A stretch of 64,000 nt of DNA from positions 16,376,712 to 16,440,711 of the forward strand of contig LS997567.1 in the NCBI GenBank assembly GCA_000469685.2. The letters run 5' to 3'. Below the pieces are notes generated by a model that was given only the letters and a program-made list of their open reading frames with translations, did not search any database and was not told where the DNA came from. Shown piece by piece: positions 22,621 to 35,600 of this stretch; within the stretch, counting starts at the first letter, position 1, and each line of letters opens with the position of its first letter. The DNA comes from Haemonchus contortus (lineage: Eukaryota > Nematoda > Chromadorea > Rhabditida > Trichostrongylidae). Both the position numbers and the translations under genes were made by a program.

Positions 22621-23558
22621 ACGAACGTTTCGAAGTTTGAGGGAAAAAGGGCACAATACGACCGATATAATTATGTCGAAACCATAGTCAAAGTCCACAC
22701 TGATCGCAGTCGTTCACGCGAGCCGTTGGAAACATCTAGGACTGAATAAGAAAGACTCAAAATTTGGATAATTAGAGTATTGAAAGGAATGCCAGCCGAA
22801 GTATTCCGAACTACAACATTCATTAACGAGTCACGACTCACAAGAGCTGAACAGCATCACCTTGACCTCTGCAGCTGTTTTGTGAGAAACGTAGGTTAAT
22901 GGTAAAGAAAGATCAACGCTGCCTAAAGAGGCGCACATCTAAGGCTCTTTCCACAAATATGTGTATTAGATGCTTCGTTCCCCTTATTTTTTCATCTAAA
23001 TGGTAGATAGGAAATGTGATAAACATCAGACAAATACAAGCATACCATGCCAAATGTGATGACTATGAGCAAACCTGCACCTTTCAGCCAGAAAAACGAG
23101 AACTCAATCAATTATGTCATTCGTCATAGCTTGCAAACATTCCAAGGCCAACGCTCAATCGTGAAGTCGGCCCCGTGTACTACAGCCTGTGAGTCGTGTT
23201 TGATCTCGGTATTTTTGTTACATCCGCTTTCCAATGCTATCGACTTATTTCCTTTTACGGCTATGTCCTCAGTTCCAAGAAGCGTTCTTTTGTTCACTTG
23301 TTTACTTTGTTTTTTTTTACTTACAGAAAAAACTTGCTCTGATCCATCAATTTTTTCCACTTAGACTTCTCTTTAGCAGGGTCTTGAGGAGCATCATCCA
23401 GTAATAGGTGATCTACCATAACCAGTAATGGAAAACTTTCACTCTTGTACATTTCACTCTTTTGAATTTTGTTCCACACGAAAAGGTGCCTTCAAAAAAG
23501 TACATCTGTGTGCCATCAATAGAAATGTGACTTGAAAGAACGCATAGCGACTACTTAC
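22621..23558. other. Intronic sequence, no recognised exon
   Basis: Lies between the last confident F-BAR exon and the repeat at 22286-22620. Frames near 23047-23364 on either strand show no domain. The next F-BAR exon should start in phase 1; none was convincingly found here. Confidence 0.45.
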
Positions 23559-23643
23559 CAATAATTGACTGGACATCAACCTCAGATGCAAGACAAAGCT
23601 GCATCGCCATTTTCGTGTCCTTGATTCGTTCGAGATCGATTGC
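23559..23643 (-). CDS. F-BAR gene exon (sixth seen)
   Basis: 85 bases after acceptor TTTATACAG and before donor GTAAGTAG. Enters in phase 0 and leaves in phase 1. It encodes [20 protein letters not shown] and then a segment ending VDVQSII. Directly after the previous exon this reads as the helix where F-BAR proteins have an L-Q-E-x-D-E-R-R-like stretch followed by a long helix ending in P-I-I. Confidence 0.85.
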
Positions 23644-26600
23644 CTGTATAAAGTACAAGATTGTGAAGTTCTTTGTCACCATTGAGTAGATTGAATTTGA
23701 GAAAGTATAATTTACTACCACGGTGGAGCAATAAAAGGCATGCAAAAAAAGGATTCAAGTTACGCCACACACATGCAAGCGAGACAGCTCGTGTCCACAG
23801 AGCAAGAGCTCTTTCACTGCCCCTGTGATGTAAATAAGAGGGAAGGGGGGGGGGGCTTTCTGACATTTTCGAAGCGACAGAGTTAGTGACATGCGGCCCT
23901 CCTACGCGTCCATGTCTCTCGACTCGACTATATTCAAAATACAGTGCGTCTCCAAATGATACAGCCACCCCTAACTTCCACAAAAACTAACAGTATACGA
24001 TGTTTCTGAAAAAGTGCCAAAGCAAAAAATGCGTCAAATCTGAATTGCAATTCGCACAATATCAAAAAATTCCAGCTTGGAAACATTTTTTCGGGTCAAT
24101 TTTTCAGTAAATGTGGCTTTTCCAACGTCTCCAAATGATACAGCCACTCAGCCACTCAATGTCTTCGTGTCCTGTTATAGTTCAAGGCAACGGAATTGCT
24201 TCGATTATGTAATGTTCTTCATTTTCAGGCAATGGCAAGAGAAATTTGCTGGCGGAATTCGAATAGCGGAGTCAAATCCTCGCGAAAAAAGAGCAAGGAC
24301 TATCAAATCGCAGAGATTTGAGTCGATGTCACGCAGTTTTCAATGATTTCATCAAAAGTCCTGAAGCCTGAGATAAACCAGAAGAAGTGCTGGACGTCCT
24401 TCGCTGCTGTCCGACAAAGACAAGCGCGGTACTTCGGGGGAAGCGTCGAACTCCTGTATGAAGTCCTGTATGAAAACCCGGTCGTTTCCTTCTCAAAAAG
24501 CACTGTTTGGGAGGTGATCAGAAAGTCCAAGTTCATTTTCTAGCGGAAAATGCGTAAGGCGCATTTTACGACAAAAAGACATTGGGAAAATCGGGTCGCT
24601 TAATTCAGAAGGTACAGCCTAACCGAGTGGAATAAGGTGTTCTTCATAAGCTGACATTTGACTTTCCTTCTCTTGATGGTTTTCGTTCTTCCGGTCGTTT
24701 TTTCCGATGGAAAAAAGTTCAATTGTGATGGTACAGACGGGAACCGATTTTAATGGCACGACCTTAGGATAGAGAAACTTCACTTTTCCAGACAGAAATT
24801 CAAGGGTCATGCTTTGGGCCGCGATTCATCGAGTAGGCGCATGATTTTGTTTTGTACCGAAGAAGATGAACTCGTCCTTTCATTGAATTGTCATGCGCCG
24901 TGCACTTCTCACTTTCTGGCGTCAGAATCAGCACCGAAATCTTGTTTTTATGCAAGATAACACCCAAATTCACGTCAGCAGGAGCACCCAAGCTTGGTTC
25001 TCTCGGCACTTCTGCCCTGACCGACGAACAGCCTCGATTTGAATTCGATGGGAAATGAATGGGGCTTCATATTGCGGAAGATTTACGCCCAAACCAAGCA
25101 ACTCCGAGGCGTCAAGGAGTTGAAAAAAAGCGATCATCGAAGCATGGCACCAAGTTGACCAGGAGCTGATCGCTAATTTCTACTTGAGCCTAGGCCACCG
25201 CTTTTCCGAAACAATTCGAAGCAACGGTGGACCAACTGATGATTGGGTTTGCAACTTTCTCTCCTTGTTGCATGTTTGTTGTTAAATAGTGGCTGTATCA
25301 TTTGGAGACGTTGGAAGAGCACCCTTCACTAGAAAATTGACCAAAAAATGCTTTCGAGCTGAAATTTGGTGATAATGTGCGAATTGCAATTCAGATTTGA
25401 CACATTTTTACTTTGGCACTTTTTCAGAAACATATACAGTATACAGTGAGTTTTTGGGAAAATCGGAGGTGGCTGTATCATTCGGAGACGCAATGTATCT
25501 CCCGAATTCAACTGTAGGAAACTGCGCATCAGATTTGTAACAGAAAACGGTCAGCAGAGTAATTGGAGATTTCGGGATTCCAACAGATGCAAATGTAGAA
25601 AATTCCCTACTCTACATCCTTTCTTCTCCTAAGATAGGGCAAATAAATAAATAAACAACGCATGATCGCCCTGTGACTGAAAAAAACCAAATAATTTTCA
25701 ACCGTCGACAAAAAGGAGGAAGCTATGCTCCCAGACAATGACGTAACAAAATTATCCGTATTTTTCATGAGATCAATATAAATAGTAACTTCTAGTAGTT
25801 TCTATTTCGTAACTGCTTCCCCATCCGCTGCTTTCATAATCCGTCGGCCGGCCGGCAAGCGCGCGCCGGCCGGGGGACTACTCGGCCTGCGGTATCGATC
25901 CAAATTCAATTGTAACCAAGAGGCAAACGCCACCCCTGGCCGGCGCGCGCAGCGGGCCGGCTGTCGGACTACGAAAGCAGCCACCGCGCACACATGACAT
26001 ATCACTCTCTTCATCGTGCCTACGCGACTTTACGCGGATTGACACACAAACCGACATAGAGGCACACCAAGTTAGCACTTTATACATTGTTGTTGGGTTA
26101 AATAATGACACAGCCACCTAGATTTGTCCCATTGAAAAGTCTTTTCTGTTTGGATATTTGGAATGTGATAAATAAGTTTGAGCCAATCGTTAGCGGGAAA
26201 TAAGGAAGGGGCCCTATATGATAGAAAAGCAGTCGGGTCGCTCTTGCCAGGAATAAACCGATTAAAGTAAGGTGACTCTCGTATCTTGTCGTTTACTCTT
26301 CCTCCTTCTGATGTTTCGCCCTCCAGGTCGTTTTCTCCGATGAGAGAAATTTAACCGTGATGGCCTAGATGGCGAGCGGTACTACTGGCACGATATGAGA
26401 AAGGACAAGCTTCAATTTTTCAGAAGGGAGGAGCAGTCTCGGTATGGACAGCAATTTCTTCTCGCAAACGCCTTCTTTATATTTAGCTCCAAAGAAGCTC
26501 AACTCTTCGGTTACCGAGTCGTAATGCGCCGTGCTCTCCTTCCTTTTGGAAGTCAGAATCGGTAGCAAAGCCTGGAATTCATGCAGGATAATGCCCCGAC

Positions 26601-29600
26601 ACACATCAGGTACCATCGGGTACCCAGGCCTGGTCTGATCGGCATCAAATCGACCTTTTGCCCTGGCCGGCTAGTAGCCCTGACTTGAGTTCAATGGAAA
26701 ATGTATGAAGCTCACGATAAGGAACACATGTGAAGGAAACAATATATCTGGCGGCGTCGACACTTGGCGATGCTCGACCAGCAGCTCGATAGCTTTATTT
26801 TGCTTGGACAATCGTATTTTTGAGGTAATTCGAAAGAGTGGGGACTCAAATAATATTATATTAAAGGCTCAGTTCACGATAATTTTGGTATCTGGTTTTC
26901 GATTGATGATGCAAGTAATGGTTCAGAATAGTTCAGAGATAACGAAGAAAACACGAAAAACGGCGTATTCACGAAAATGCAACGCTTCAAAAAGTTAGTG
27001 ACATAGGGGGTTGGACGAGAGTGTGATGTAAAAATGGTATGGAAGAAGTGTTTATACGAGCACGTCGCCATAGCTTAGAGCACATTTGACGCTGAGGAAT
27101 CGTACTTAAATCTGTGTTACTATTCCGCTGCATTGTGGACATTCTGATACATTTAAGCATATAATGGAACCGAAAGAAATAATTCCCTCCCACTTCACCT
27201 TGAACATCACCTCACCACGATCAGTTGATTGGATGCTGAACGTGTGGGTTATGGCGCGAATAGCGCAACCTATATCGTCTCGGCAACTCATCTAACATAT
27301 CATGGGTCGATGGGCGTGAACGTCGATAAAGCTTTTAATGGGGCTCGTAGTATGCTTTATCTATCGAGTTTTTCGGCCCGACTGTGACACAAACCTTTCT
27401 TACAGTAAGCTGTACCTTAATAATGCAACTTCCTATCTTTGTCATCATTTGGCTGCTGAATAGATTGAGTCATTTTGATATGTGGGCAAAGTGACTTTTC
27501 TGAAAAAAGGAAGGGGAAAATTGCCCATCTTCTTGAAATGGAACTTGTTATTGGTCTTCAAGTCACGGTCAGAAGATACCACACTTCCCATCCTGAAACT
27601 TTTTCTGAAGTGCCTTGGAACGTGAGCTTCAGTGAAATACTTGGGCGGCCGTACCAATGATAAGAGCAGTGTATGTAAAGGGTTACTTACTCAGTCTTGT
27701 GTTCTCCTGGTGTCTTTTTTTCTCGATTTCCTTCATTGAACGACATAGGTGTTCACACTCTCATGCAGAATTTACAGGGCTTGCGCTTCAGACCATCATG
27801 TTAGTAAGATGCCGAGGTTAATATCTAATCAATGCTTCTTTTCACACAGTATTCACGTTCACGCAACACAGCCAACGTAAACGGTGTACTATTGCTCGAA
27901 GATAGTCAATTATACAGGCGGTCAACCTTGTTTTTCAGCTTTGATGCTCCTCATTATAATCACATGTGACCATTTGGACTCTCACCCCAAGCAATCTCTG
28001 CAATACTATTTGCTGCTCTCTCAGCGAGTGTAACTTTATTCCTATCACTTTGACGGATTTCTCTCCACATCGCACAAGTACGATACCTCGTTACTTAACC
28101 TTCTACTGCCTACTGCCTTATCAATTTTCGTAAGCCCATTGACTACCATTTCAGCACTTGGTAGCGCCACTGGTGTCAGCAGCCTGGATTAGCCTACTAT
28201 AGTGTAAAACTATAAACACCGCTCCACATAAATACATATGCGTCCGCCCCTCAATGGCCCTAAAACTCGTAACTCTTACTGTTTTCGGAAAAGTCTTCAG
28301 CTGAAAGTTATGACAAATATCAATCGAAGTTTGCATATGAAACCGAATTTCGAATAACAAAAGGCTATATTCTATCCCAGCTTTTTTTTCTGAAAAAGTC
28401 CCACTACCTCTTCCGCGAAAAGATACGACCACTCAACAAACCAATAACTCTAAACGAGAGGTCAACAAAAATGGCAAACTACAATTTAACATTCCAATGG
28501 GCTTCCATTCCTTCAAATTAGTTGGAAGATGAGATCGTCCATGCTTGCACAAAGATTGACGATAAGGCCTTGGACAACTTGGTACAATGCTTTGATATAA
28601 CTTCCTTGAGCTCATTGTCCCCTCAAAACTAGTGTTATGGGTGTACATCCCTCACACCATGAATCCCATACGTTCTCCATTGGACTGAGGTCAGAATTAA
28701 TCACGGGCCAAGGCAGAAAGACGTTTTGATGACGCCTAAACCACGCTTGCATAAAAATAAAGGTCTGCCACCGATTCCGACACCAATAAGGAAGGAGTGC
28801 ATGCATTATAGCGAACCGATAGCCGGAGGAATTAATATTCTTCGGTGCGCAGCATAATGTCAGTCGCCCTTCGATTGCTACCCAAACCATCACACCGCCT
28901 CCCCTGAACTTCAGTCTTGCAGAAAATTCTCCTTCTCGGGGTCTTTCTCACTTTTTAAAGAACGATGGACTTGGAATTTGATACCACCCGATAAATTGTG
29001 TCCATTGAGACATCGAGTCCAATAGAAGATTTTATTTTTCGCATGGTTGTGAGTTCGATGCTTTTCGTAGAGTCCGTCAGTTGTTAATCAATAATTGAAA
29101 ATAGTGAGCTTCCTGTATGTTTTTTGGTTTCATAAGCAGTAGGCTTCAGGAAACTGTTCATTAATCGTGGCAGCGGCCCAAAACCTGTGTCATTCGTCAA
29201 TTAGACGATCCTTGCCTGATCTTTTTGAAAATTTGACCTTTCTCGAATTGCTACGCAGTTTTTCTTCAGCCGTGGCCTGGGAAAGAAAAGTATTACACCA
29301 AGAGAACTTTTATAACGAGTGGAAATGAGAGGACGACAGAAAACTTGGAGTATTTCGTGCGGAATGGGCTAACCCGCCTTTCTCAGAAAACAAATATAAA
29401 AACATATCACTTGTCTACTTGAAAGTTGGCGTCCTGTGCAAACTTTGATTAAGACTTGTCACAACTTTCAAGTGAATACTTTCCCAGAGACACTGAGAGT
29501 TAAGAGTTTTTGGGCAATTCATTGGTGGACGTATATTTATACGAAGCACTGTATAACGCACTAATCTGTGTGCTAATCTGTTGGTGTGCGCGTGTATATG

Positions 29601-32600
29601 TGGGTGTGTGGGTGCGTGTGTGGGTGGGTGTGGTGTAGGTGTGTGTGGGGTGTGTGTCTAACCGAAAATTCATAACTCCTGTTTCCGTGCACCTAGCGTT
29701 CGAATATGTTGAAAATCATAGACGGCAGTGTGGAAACACTAATGATAGGTGGCGGAGCGAGAGCAAAAACTGGTAATTGGGGCCTGGAGCGTTCGACTGC
29801 GCTAGTACAGGCAACAGTGGGGAAAGACTTACGTAAGCACTATGTTACAGCGCGTCTCGTCCACGGCACTGCGCTGCCGCACGCCCCGCCCTTCACGCGG
29901 GACTATCTCATCATCTCCACGCGAGAATCACTCACACCCGTATTCAAGTGGCTTGAATACATTTTTGCAAAACAGAGGGGTCGTAAGGTGACAGCCGCTA
30001 GCAACAATATCGCGCAATGGTGCGAGACAGCCAGTCTGTCTCATGGGACGATGTGGCGCAATGCTGCGCGAGGCGCATTTTTTCAACCAAAATGTGTGTG
30101 CATGTTCCGTTTTTGTGGAGACTAATAATCATGATTTTTTTGAAAACAATCTGGGCAACGAAATTTATTACATTTACTGCATTTTGCCTTAGTCCCCTTG
30201 TCTAGGCTCCTCGCGGTCGAGCTGCCTGATGTTGCAGAGATCGAACATACCAATTGGAGCGAAACCGTCTGTCTTTGGCTTTCGCATTTGGACCAGCCAC
30301 TAGCTTCCGTGTTCTCGAACTGCTTGTCGGTGTGTCGTTGAAGTTTTTGTACAACAAGTCGTCCACAATTAGCTCTTTGGGGTAGTTTAACTTGGTTTTC
30401 TTGATCTTCTCGCATTTTAAAAACCAAGCATTGACTAAGGCAGTGTGGGTTACGAGATGAAAAAACAGTCGAAAATACCATCTCGCTGTCTTTCTCACAC
30501 ACGGAGTATAGGCAGCTATCTGGTCGTTGAGGTCAACGAATCCCTTCATCATGTTGTAATCGACAACAACCGTATGGTTGCCGTTCAGGTGAAAGCTGGC
30601 GTCATGTGTCGCAGAAATCATGTGGATGCCTTTCTAGTCTTTCAACTTCAAAATTAGTACTCCTTTCAGGTTCTGCTGACAAATAAACTCTCCTCTCTGC
30701 AGTTTTTTGTCTCGGATGCTTTTAGGAATGCCTCTAAGAGTTTTTCGGAAGGCTCCAACAATATTAGTCTCCTTCTTAAATAGATTGTGAGCAAGCGGCA
30801 AATCATCCATCAGCTTCATTACTACAGATTCTGCCACACTGATTGTCCGTTTCAGATTCTTTCCTGCGTAGACCTTGACCTTCTGAGTATAGCCGGCGCG
30901 AGAGTAAAGCTTGAAGAGTTTGATTCCATATTGGTCACGCTTTGTTCTATTGTACTGTCAGAATGAGACGCGACCTCTGAATGGCACCATCGACTCGTCG
31001 ATGCACAGTTCTCTTCCAGGTCTATACGAAGCTTGAAAACGGTTATCCAAGTAATCGAGAAAAGGCCCTAGCTTCCGAAGCTTAATCGTACTGTCGGCGG
31101 CAGCGTTGTCGATAATTTGGAGATGCCTTTGAATCTCTTCGTCACGATCTCTGGTCATGAAATCTCCGGCGATCGAATGTCCATTTCTGGCCAAGTTCCT
31201 CGGTTTCAGCGACCAGCAATGACGCTGGTTATAAAACGGACAGTGGGACATATGTAAACAAAGGACAAAGAATCTTCTCAGTTCATCTGTGTCGAGGGGA
31301 GTCCAATTATGATGTTTCTGCTTTTCCTAGACGTTGGTCTGGTCAGATACCATAGCAAGCAGTTCTTCAGAGAAAGACAGCTCACGAAATTGGAGAGACG
31401 CCTTGTAGTTATTCACCTCTGGATCGGTTCCAACGGGCTCCGAAAACGCCCATCTATCACAAGTTTGAGCATCGTTCACCCATATGTTCTCTGCTCCTTC
31501 GCCGTAGTCATATATTACTCAGAATCCTATTTGTATACCCCTAATTCAAATCTATCACCACCAAATTTGGAATTACCCCGAGTAGCCACAAATGTTGGGC
31601 AAAATTTGAATATTGCTGGATGATTTGCGAAATATTCTCTCGTACCACTTGTTTTCAAATGTTTTTGACTGTAACCACTCATTTTTCGGGAAATAACAAA
31701 TTTCCGAGATAGAAACTGTCTCGTCCCACGGAACACACACGAAAAGATTGGCTCGCCGACAACGTGTTAATGCTGTATGATTAGAATTGGATGTCCAGTG
31801 CTAGTATGCTAGACCATACCGTACGACCGTTACATCTATTGCCACTGCATTACTACATCCAATCCAATCTGATATTGAGATGAAAGCGTGTTAAACATGT
31901 TAGACAGCCAAATGCAAAGAATCGAGCTGACTCGCCGCAAAGAATGCTTGCTCCACCTGAACAGGCACATTTTAATGTCCAGTGACACATTAAGTATGGA
32001 GTGATAGAGAGGGAAATTCCAAAAATGTTATCAGACTGAAATATCGGTATACCTCGGGCGGCTAAACGCCAGTGTCACGAGACATTAGTGAAATATTACG
32101 AAAAAATGCGCCGAGACTAGGAATGAGACGAATACAGATAATTAAATTAGCCCATCAAAGGAATAATCTCAAAGGATACGTAGCGCGTCTACGTTTATTT
32201 GAGCGGGCGCACAGGCCCGCATACCACTAGACTAGTGGAACTGCCAAACAATAGATACTTTACTACGGAAATCTACTTGAAAGAGAACTTAAAATACTCG
32301 AGGACTGAGTCAACAGCGTACTTCTGGAAGATCTGTTCTTCAAGTAATCACCCGTCAGGAGTTTCCATTTCGGTTCTATCTAACACTGCGTTTTGGAAAC
32401 ATAGAAAACCAGAAATCAAGAGTGCAAAGCGGAAGACGAGCCCCACCTATATGCGGAGAAAAGTATAACCATACTTAAGAGCCTCCTTGTACTTCTTACA
32501 AAAGCTGTACACAATACAATGCAAGAGCAGGCACAAGTCGCGCACTAGAGCCTCTAGAGCCTTTGTAAAGACATTTCACTCGACATATTCTTAACGAATT

Positions 32601-35600
32601 ATTCTCAACTAACAGTGTAATCTTTATCGAAACAGCCAGGGACTCAGAATGATGAGTGCAAACTCCTTGACGAAAACTATCATCTACCATTGAGCGTACT
32701 CGAGTTTGCTTTCAGCAGTTACGCTACAGACATAAATTGTGGACGCTCGCTGATACAGAAAACGCGAGGTAATCACCAAGGAAGCACAGTAAAGAGGTTG
32801 AGAACATATAAAATAACTGAGGGTCACATGTAATAGAAATCAAAAACATACTTTACTCTCAAACTCATGAAAGAATCAAACCAACCCTCATCCGTGCTAA
32901 AGCTTCGGGAAGATGCTGTGAATAATGAGCGTTTTGGATATCGTTAGCATCATGCAACGCATGCACATATGCCTGTTTGGCCTCCTCACTTATGTTACAC
33001 CGCATCTGAAATGTCAGCACAAAAAGCGTGCGATTGACAAGTATTTGTGCATTATCAGATATAGAACTGCAATTTTCAAAACAGCTCATTCGAGCCGAGT
33101 AAAAATAGATGGTCACACGAACTGAGTCGTTGTGCGAGCAACGCCGCCCGGTTCGAAATTGTTTCTCATACACGGAAAGAACGCTGGCTTGCTTATGTCC
33201 AGGCCTCACTTTTGTTCATTGAATTAGAGTAGAAGCACAGGAGACTGCACTCAAGTGCTGTTTCAATAACACCAATGCCGCTTTTCTTAAATCCACATGC
33301 AGAAAACCATATATTCGTGGAATGGCACTAACTCATTTTGATGAAGAGTAGCACAGCTTGCATTTCTTCCGTAATATCCCTTTATTGTGCAGGATTATGA
33401 ATTGAATTATTTATTATGAACATCGGCCATGCGACCAAATGAACCAATCGACTTCAACATGCTCCTCAGTATTGCAGAACAATACGTTATTCGACAATAC
33501 GTATTTGAAAAATCATCAACAATAACGTACAAAAGATACAACTCGTACAAAGCTTGGTCGAGATAAACCAAAATAATGAGCTTCCCGCCTTTCCTTGAAT
33601 TTGCACAAACACACGAATACATGAAAAGCATCAAAAACTGATGCCTTATCAAAAAGCACCTTTTCAAGGATTTCAACGGATCTAACTGCGAATACATCTA
33701 GCCCTATTTGGAGGCACAGTTTATGATATTTGGAGGTACTTAGCTCAAGTGAATACCGGAAGTTATGGTGCAGAAAAGTGCAAAGGTGGAGAAGAAAGCG
33801 GGAATATCGATGGATGTCAAGAAATATATGCATTAAAAGAGTAGTAAGAAAAGGGGTCGGACGAGCTTCTGTGTTTATATCGTCTCAGTGTATACCACAT
33901 GGGCGCACTATTCGCGGCATCCCAATGCTTCACTACAAGTTTTATAGCCTTGAGAACCGTCGTAAACTACCACCCTTGGGTGTGTACGTCGGCTAAGCAT
34001 GTTTTGAAGCCCATACAACGCTCTGTCGAGGTCTGTTTTTGACCTCGCAAGTCACACGCACTACCCTTGCCGACCATGGCTCCATCCAAGGGAGGAGGCC
34101 CAAGCTCGTGCGTGGCACCTTCCGTGCAAAAGACGGAATAACATTCAATGTACCACGATAACTTCCGCTTGATTCATTTACCGTCTTTGCCTACATGTAT
34201 GGAAGTATGGTATGGTATGGTATGGCATGACATGGTATGGTATGGTCTGGTATGGTATGGTGTGGTATTTGGTATTATATATGCATGTACGTGTCTAAGG
34301 TATGTATGTGTATATGTGTATATGTATATATATGTAAGTACAATGCATATACGTATATCATTTCGGCTATGCACGCAGACGCGTGCATTATATGTCCACG
34401 ACCGCTCATCTACGATAGAGTTTTCAGCTGAATGATTTGTTAGGGTCTGGTATATTCCCCCCGAACGGCGTGTCGCTCGATCGCGCGCTATAACGGGAAA
34501 TATTTGAATTCCCAATGGCATTCACTTACGGAACCACTGTTGCTGGAAATTCGGGGAGAAGTTCCGTCACCCGTTGGATTATCAGAATAAGATAGCTCTT
34601 CCTATATTTTAACGCTGAATGAATTTGAGAGCATCACGCTCGATATATTTCATTTGAACAGAACTATTAGTGGTTGATCAGAGCCCCGTCCGCTTCAGTG
34701 CAGATCCCTCCCACTAGAAAGTTTGGCCAACCTCTTAACTGCCCTAACCACTTTCTCCGCATTCTAGAAAGGTTTTGAATAGACCTATGGATTTTTTATT
34801 TGGTCCTTCCAACCCTGTGCAAATTCGACCCTGGTCAGGAAATTAATTACCCTTTTTCTATTAATTATAACCACTTTTTCCTCCTCATTCTAGAACTGTA
34901 ACGGAAGATGTATGAATTTTCGATATTAGCCCGTCCACCTTGTGCCGGTCCCTCCTAAATCGAGGGGTTGACCACATTTGTTCCACTACTTCTAACTCCT
35001 TTTTCCCCGCTCTGGAACGTCACATTCGTTTCTAAAAAGTGGCTTACGTCCCCAGAAACGCCCCGCCCAACATGTGCGGAGCTTCGCAAAGCTTACACTT
35101 GCCCAGCAAGCGAGGCCCTGCTCACCCTTTCTATTTTTTCCTGGTCTCAACGCCTTTGTTGAATCGAGTTATGAACCTGTGTGGAAGTACCGTCCGCTGC
35201 GAGCGAGTCTCTTTCATTTCATTTGTTGACCCATCCCTCACCTTTGCTCATATTTTCCCGGCGTTTGGACTGTTATCAGACCGAATGAGAATGATTTGCT
35301 CATGGCGCCACCCGATTCTAGCGCATGCCCCGCCTCTTGGGGGTTAAGCTCCACTGGGCTCATATGTGCCCAGCTGCACTTACCCTATGCTCAACCCGTT
35401 CCAAACTTGTCCGGCCTCTCCAGGTGTTTCTCAAGGTAGCATTGAATTTCGCGACGACGCGAGCGTTTTATATATGTACCAGTTGAGCTGCGCACAATAC
35501 CGTGCGCGTTTCATGACCTTCGATAAATGGACTCCCTCGAAGATAATTCTGAGCGGATGTATGATAGTATATTAGAAGTGGTTCCATCGCCAATGGATGA

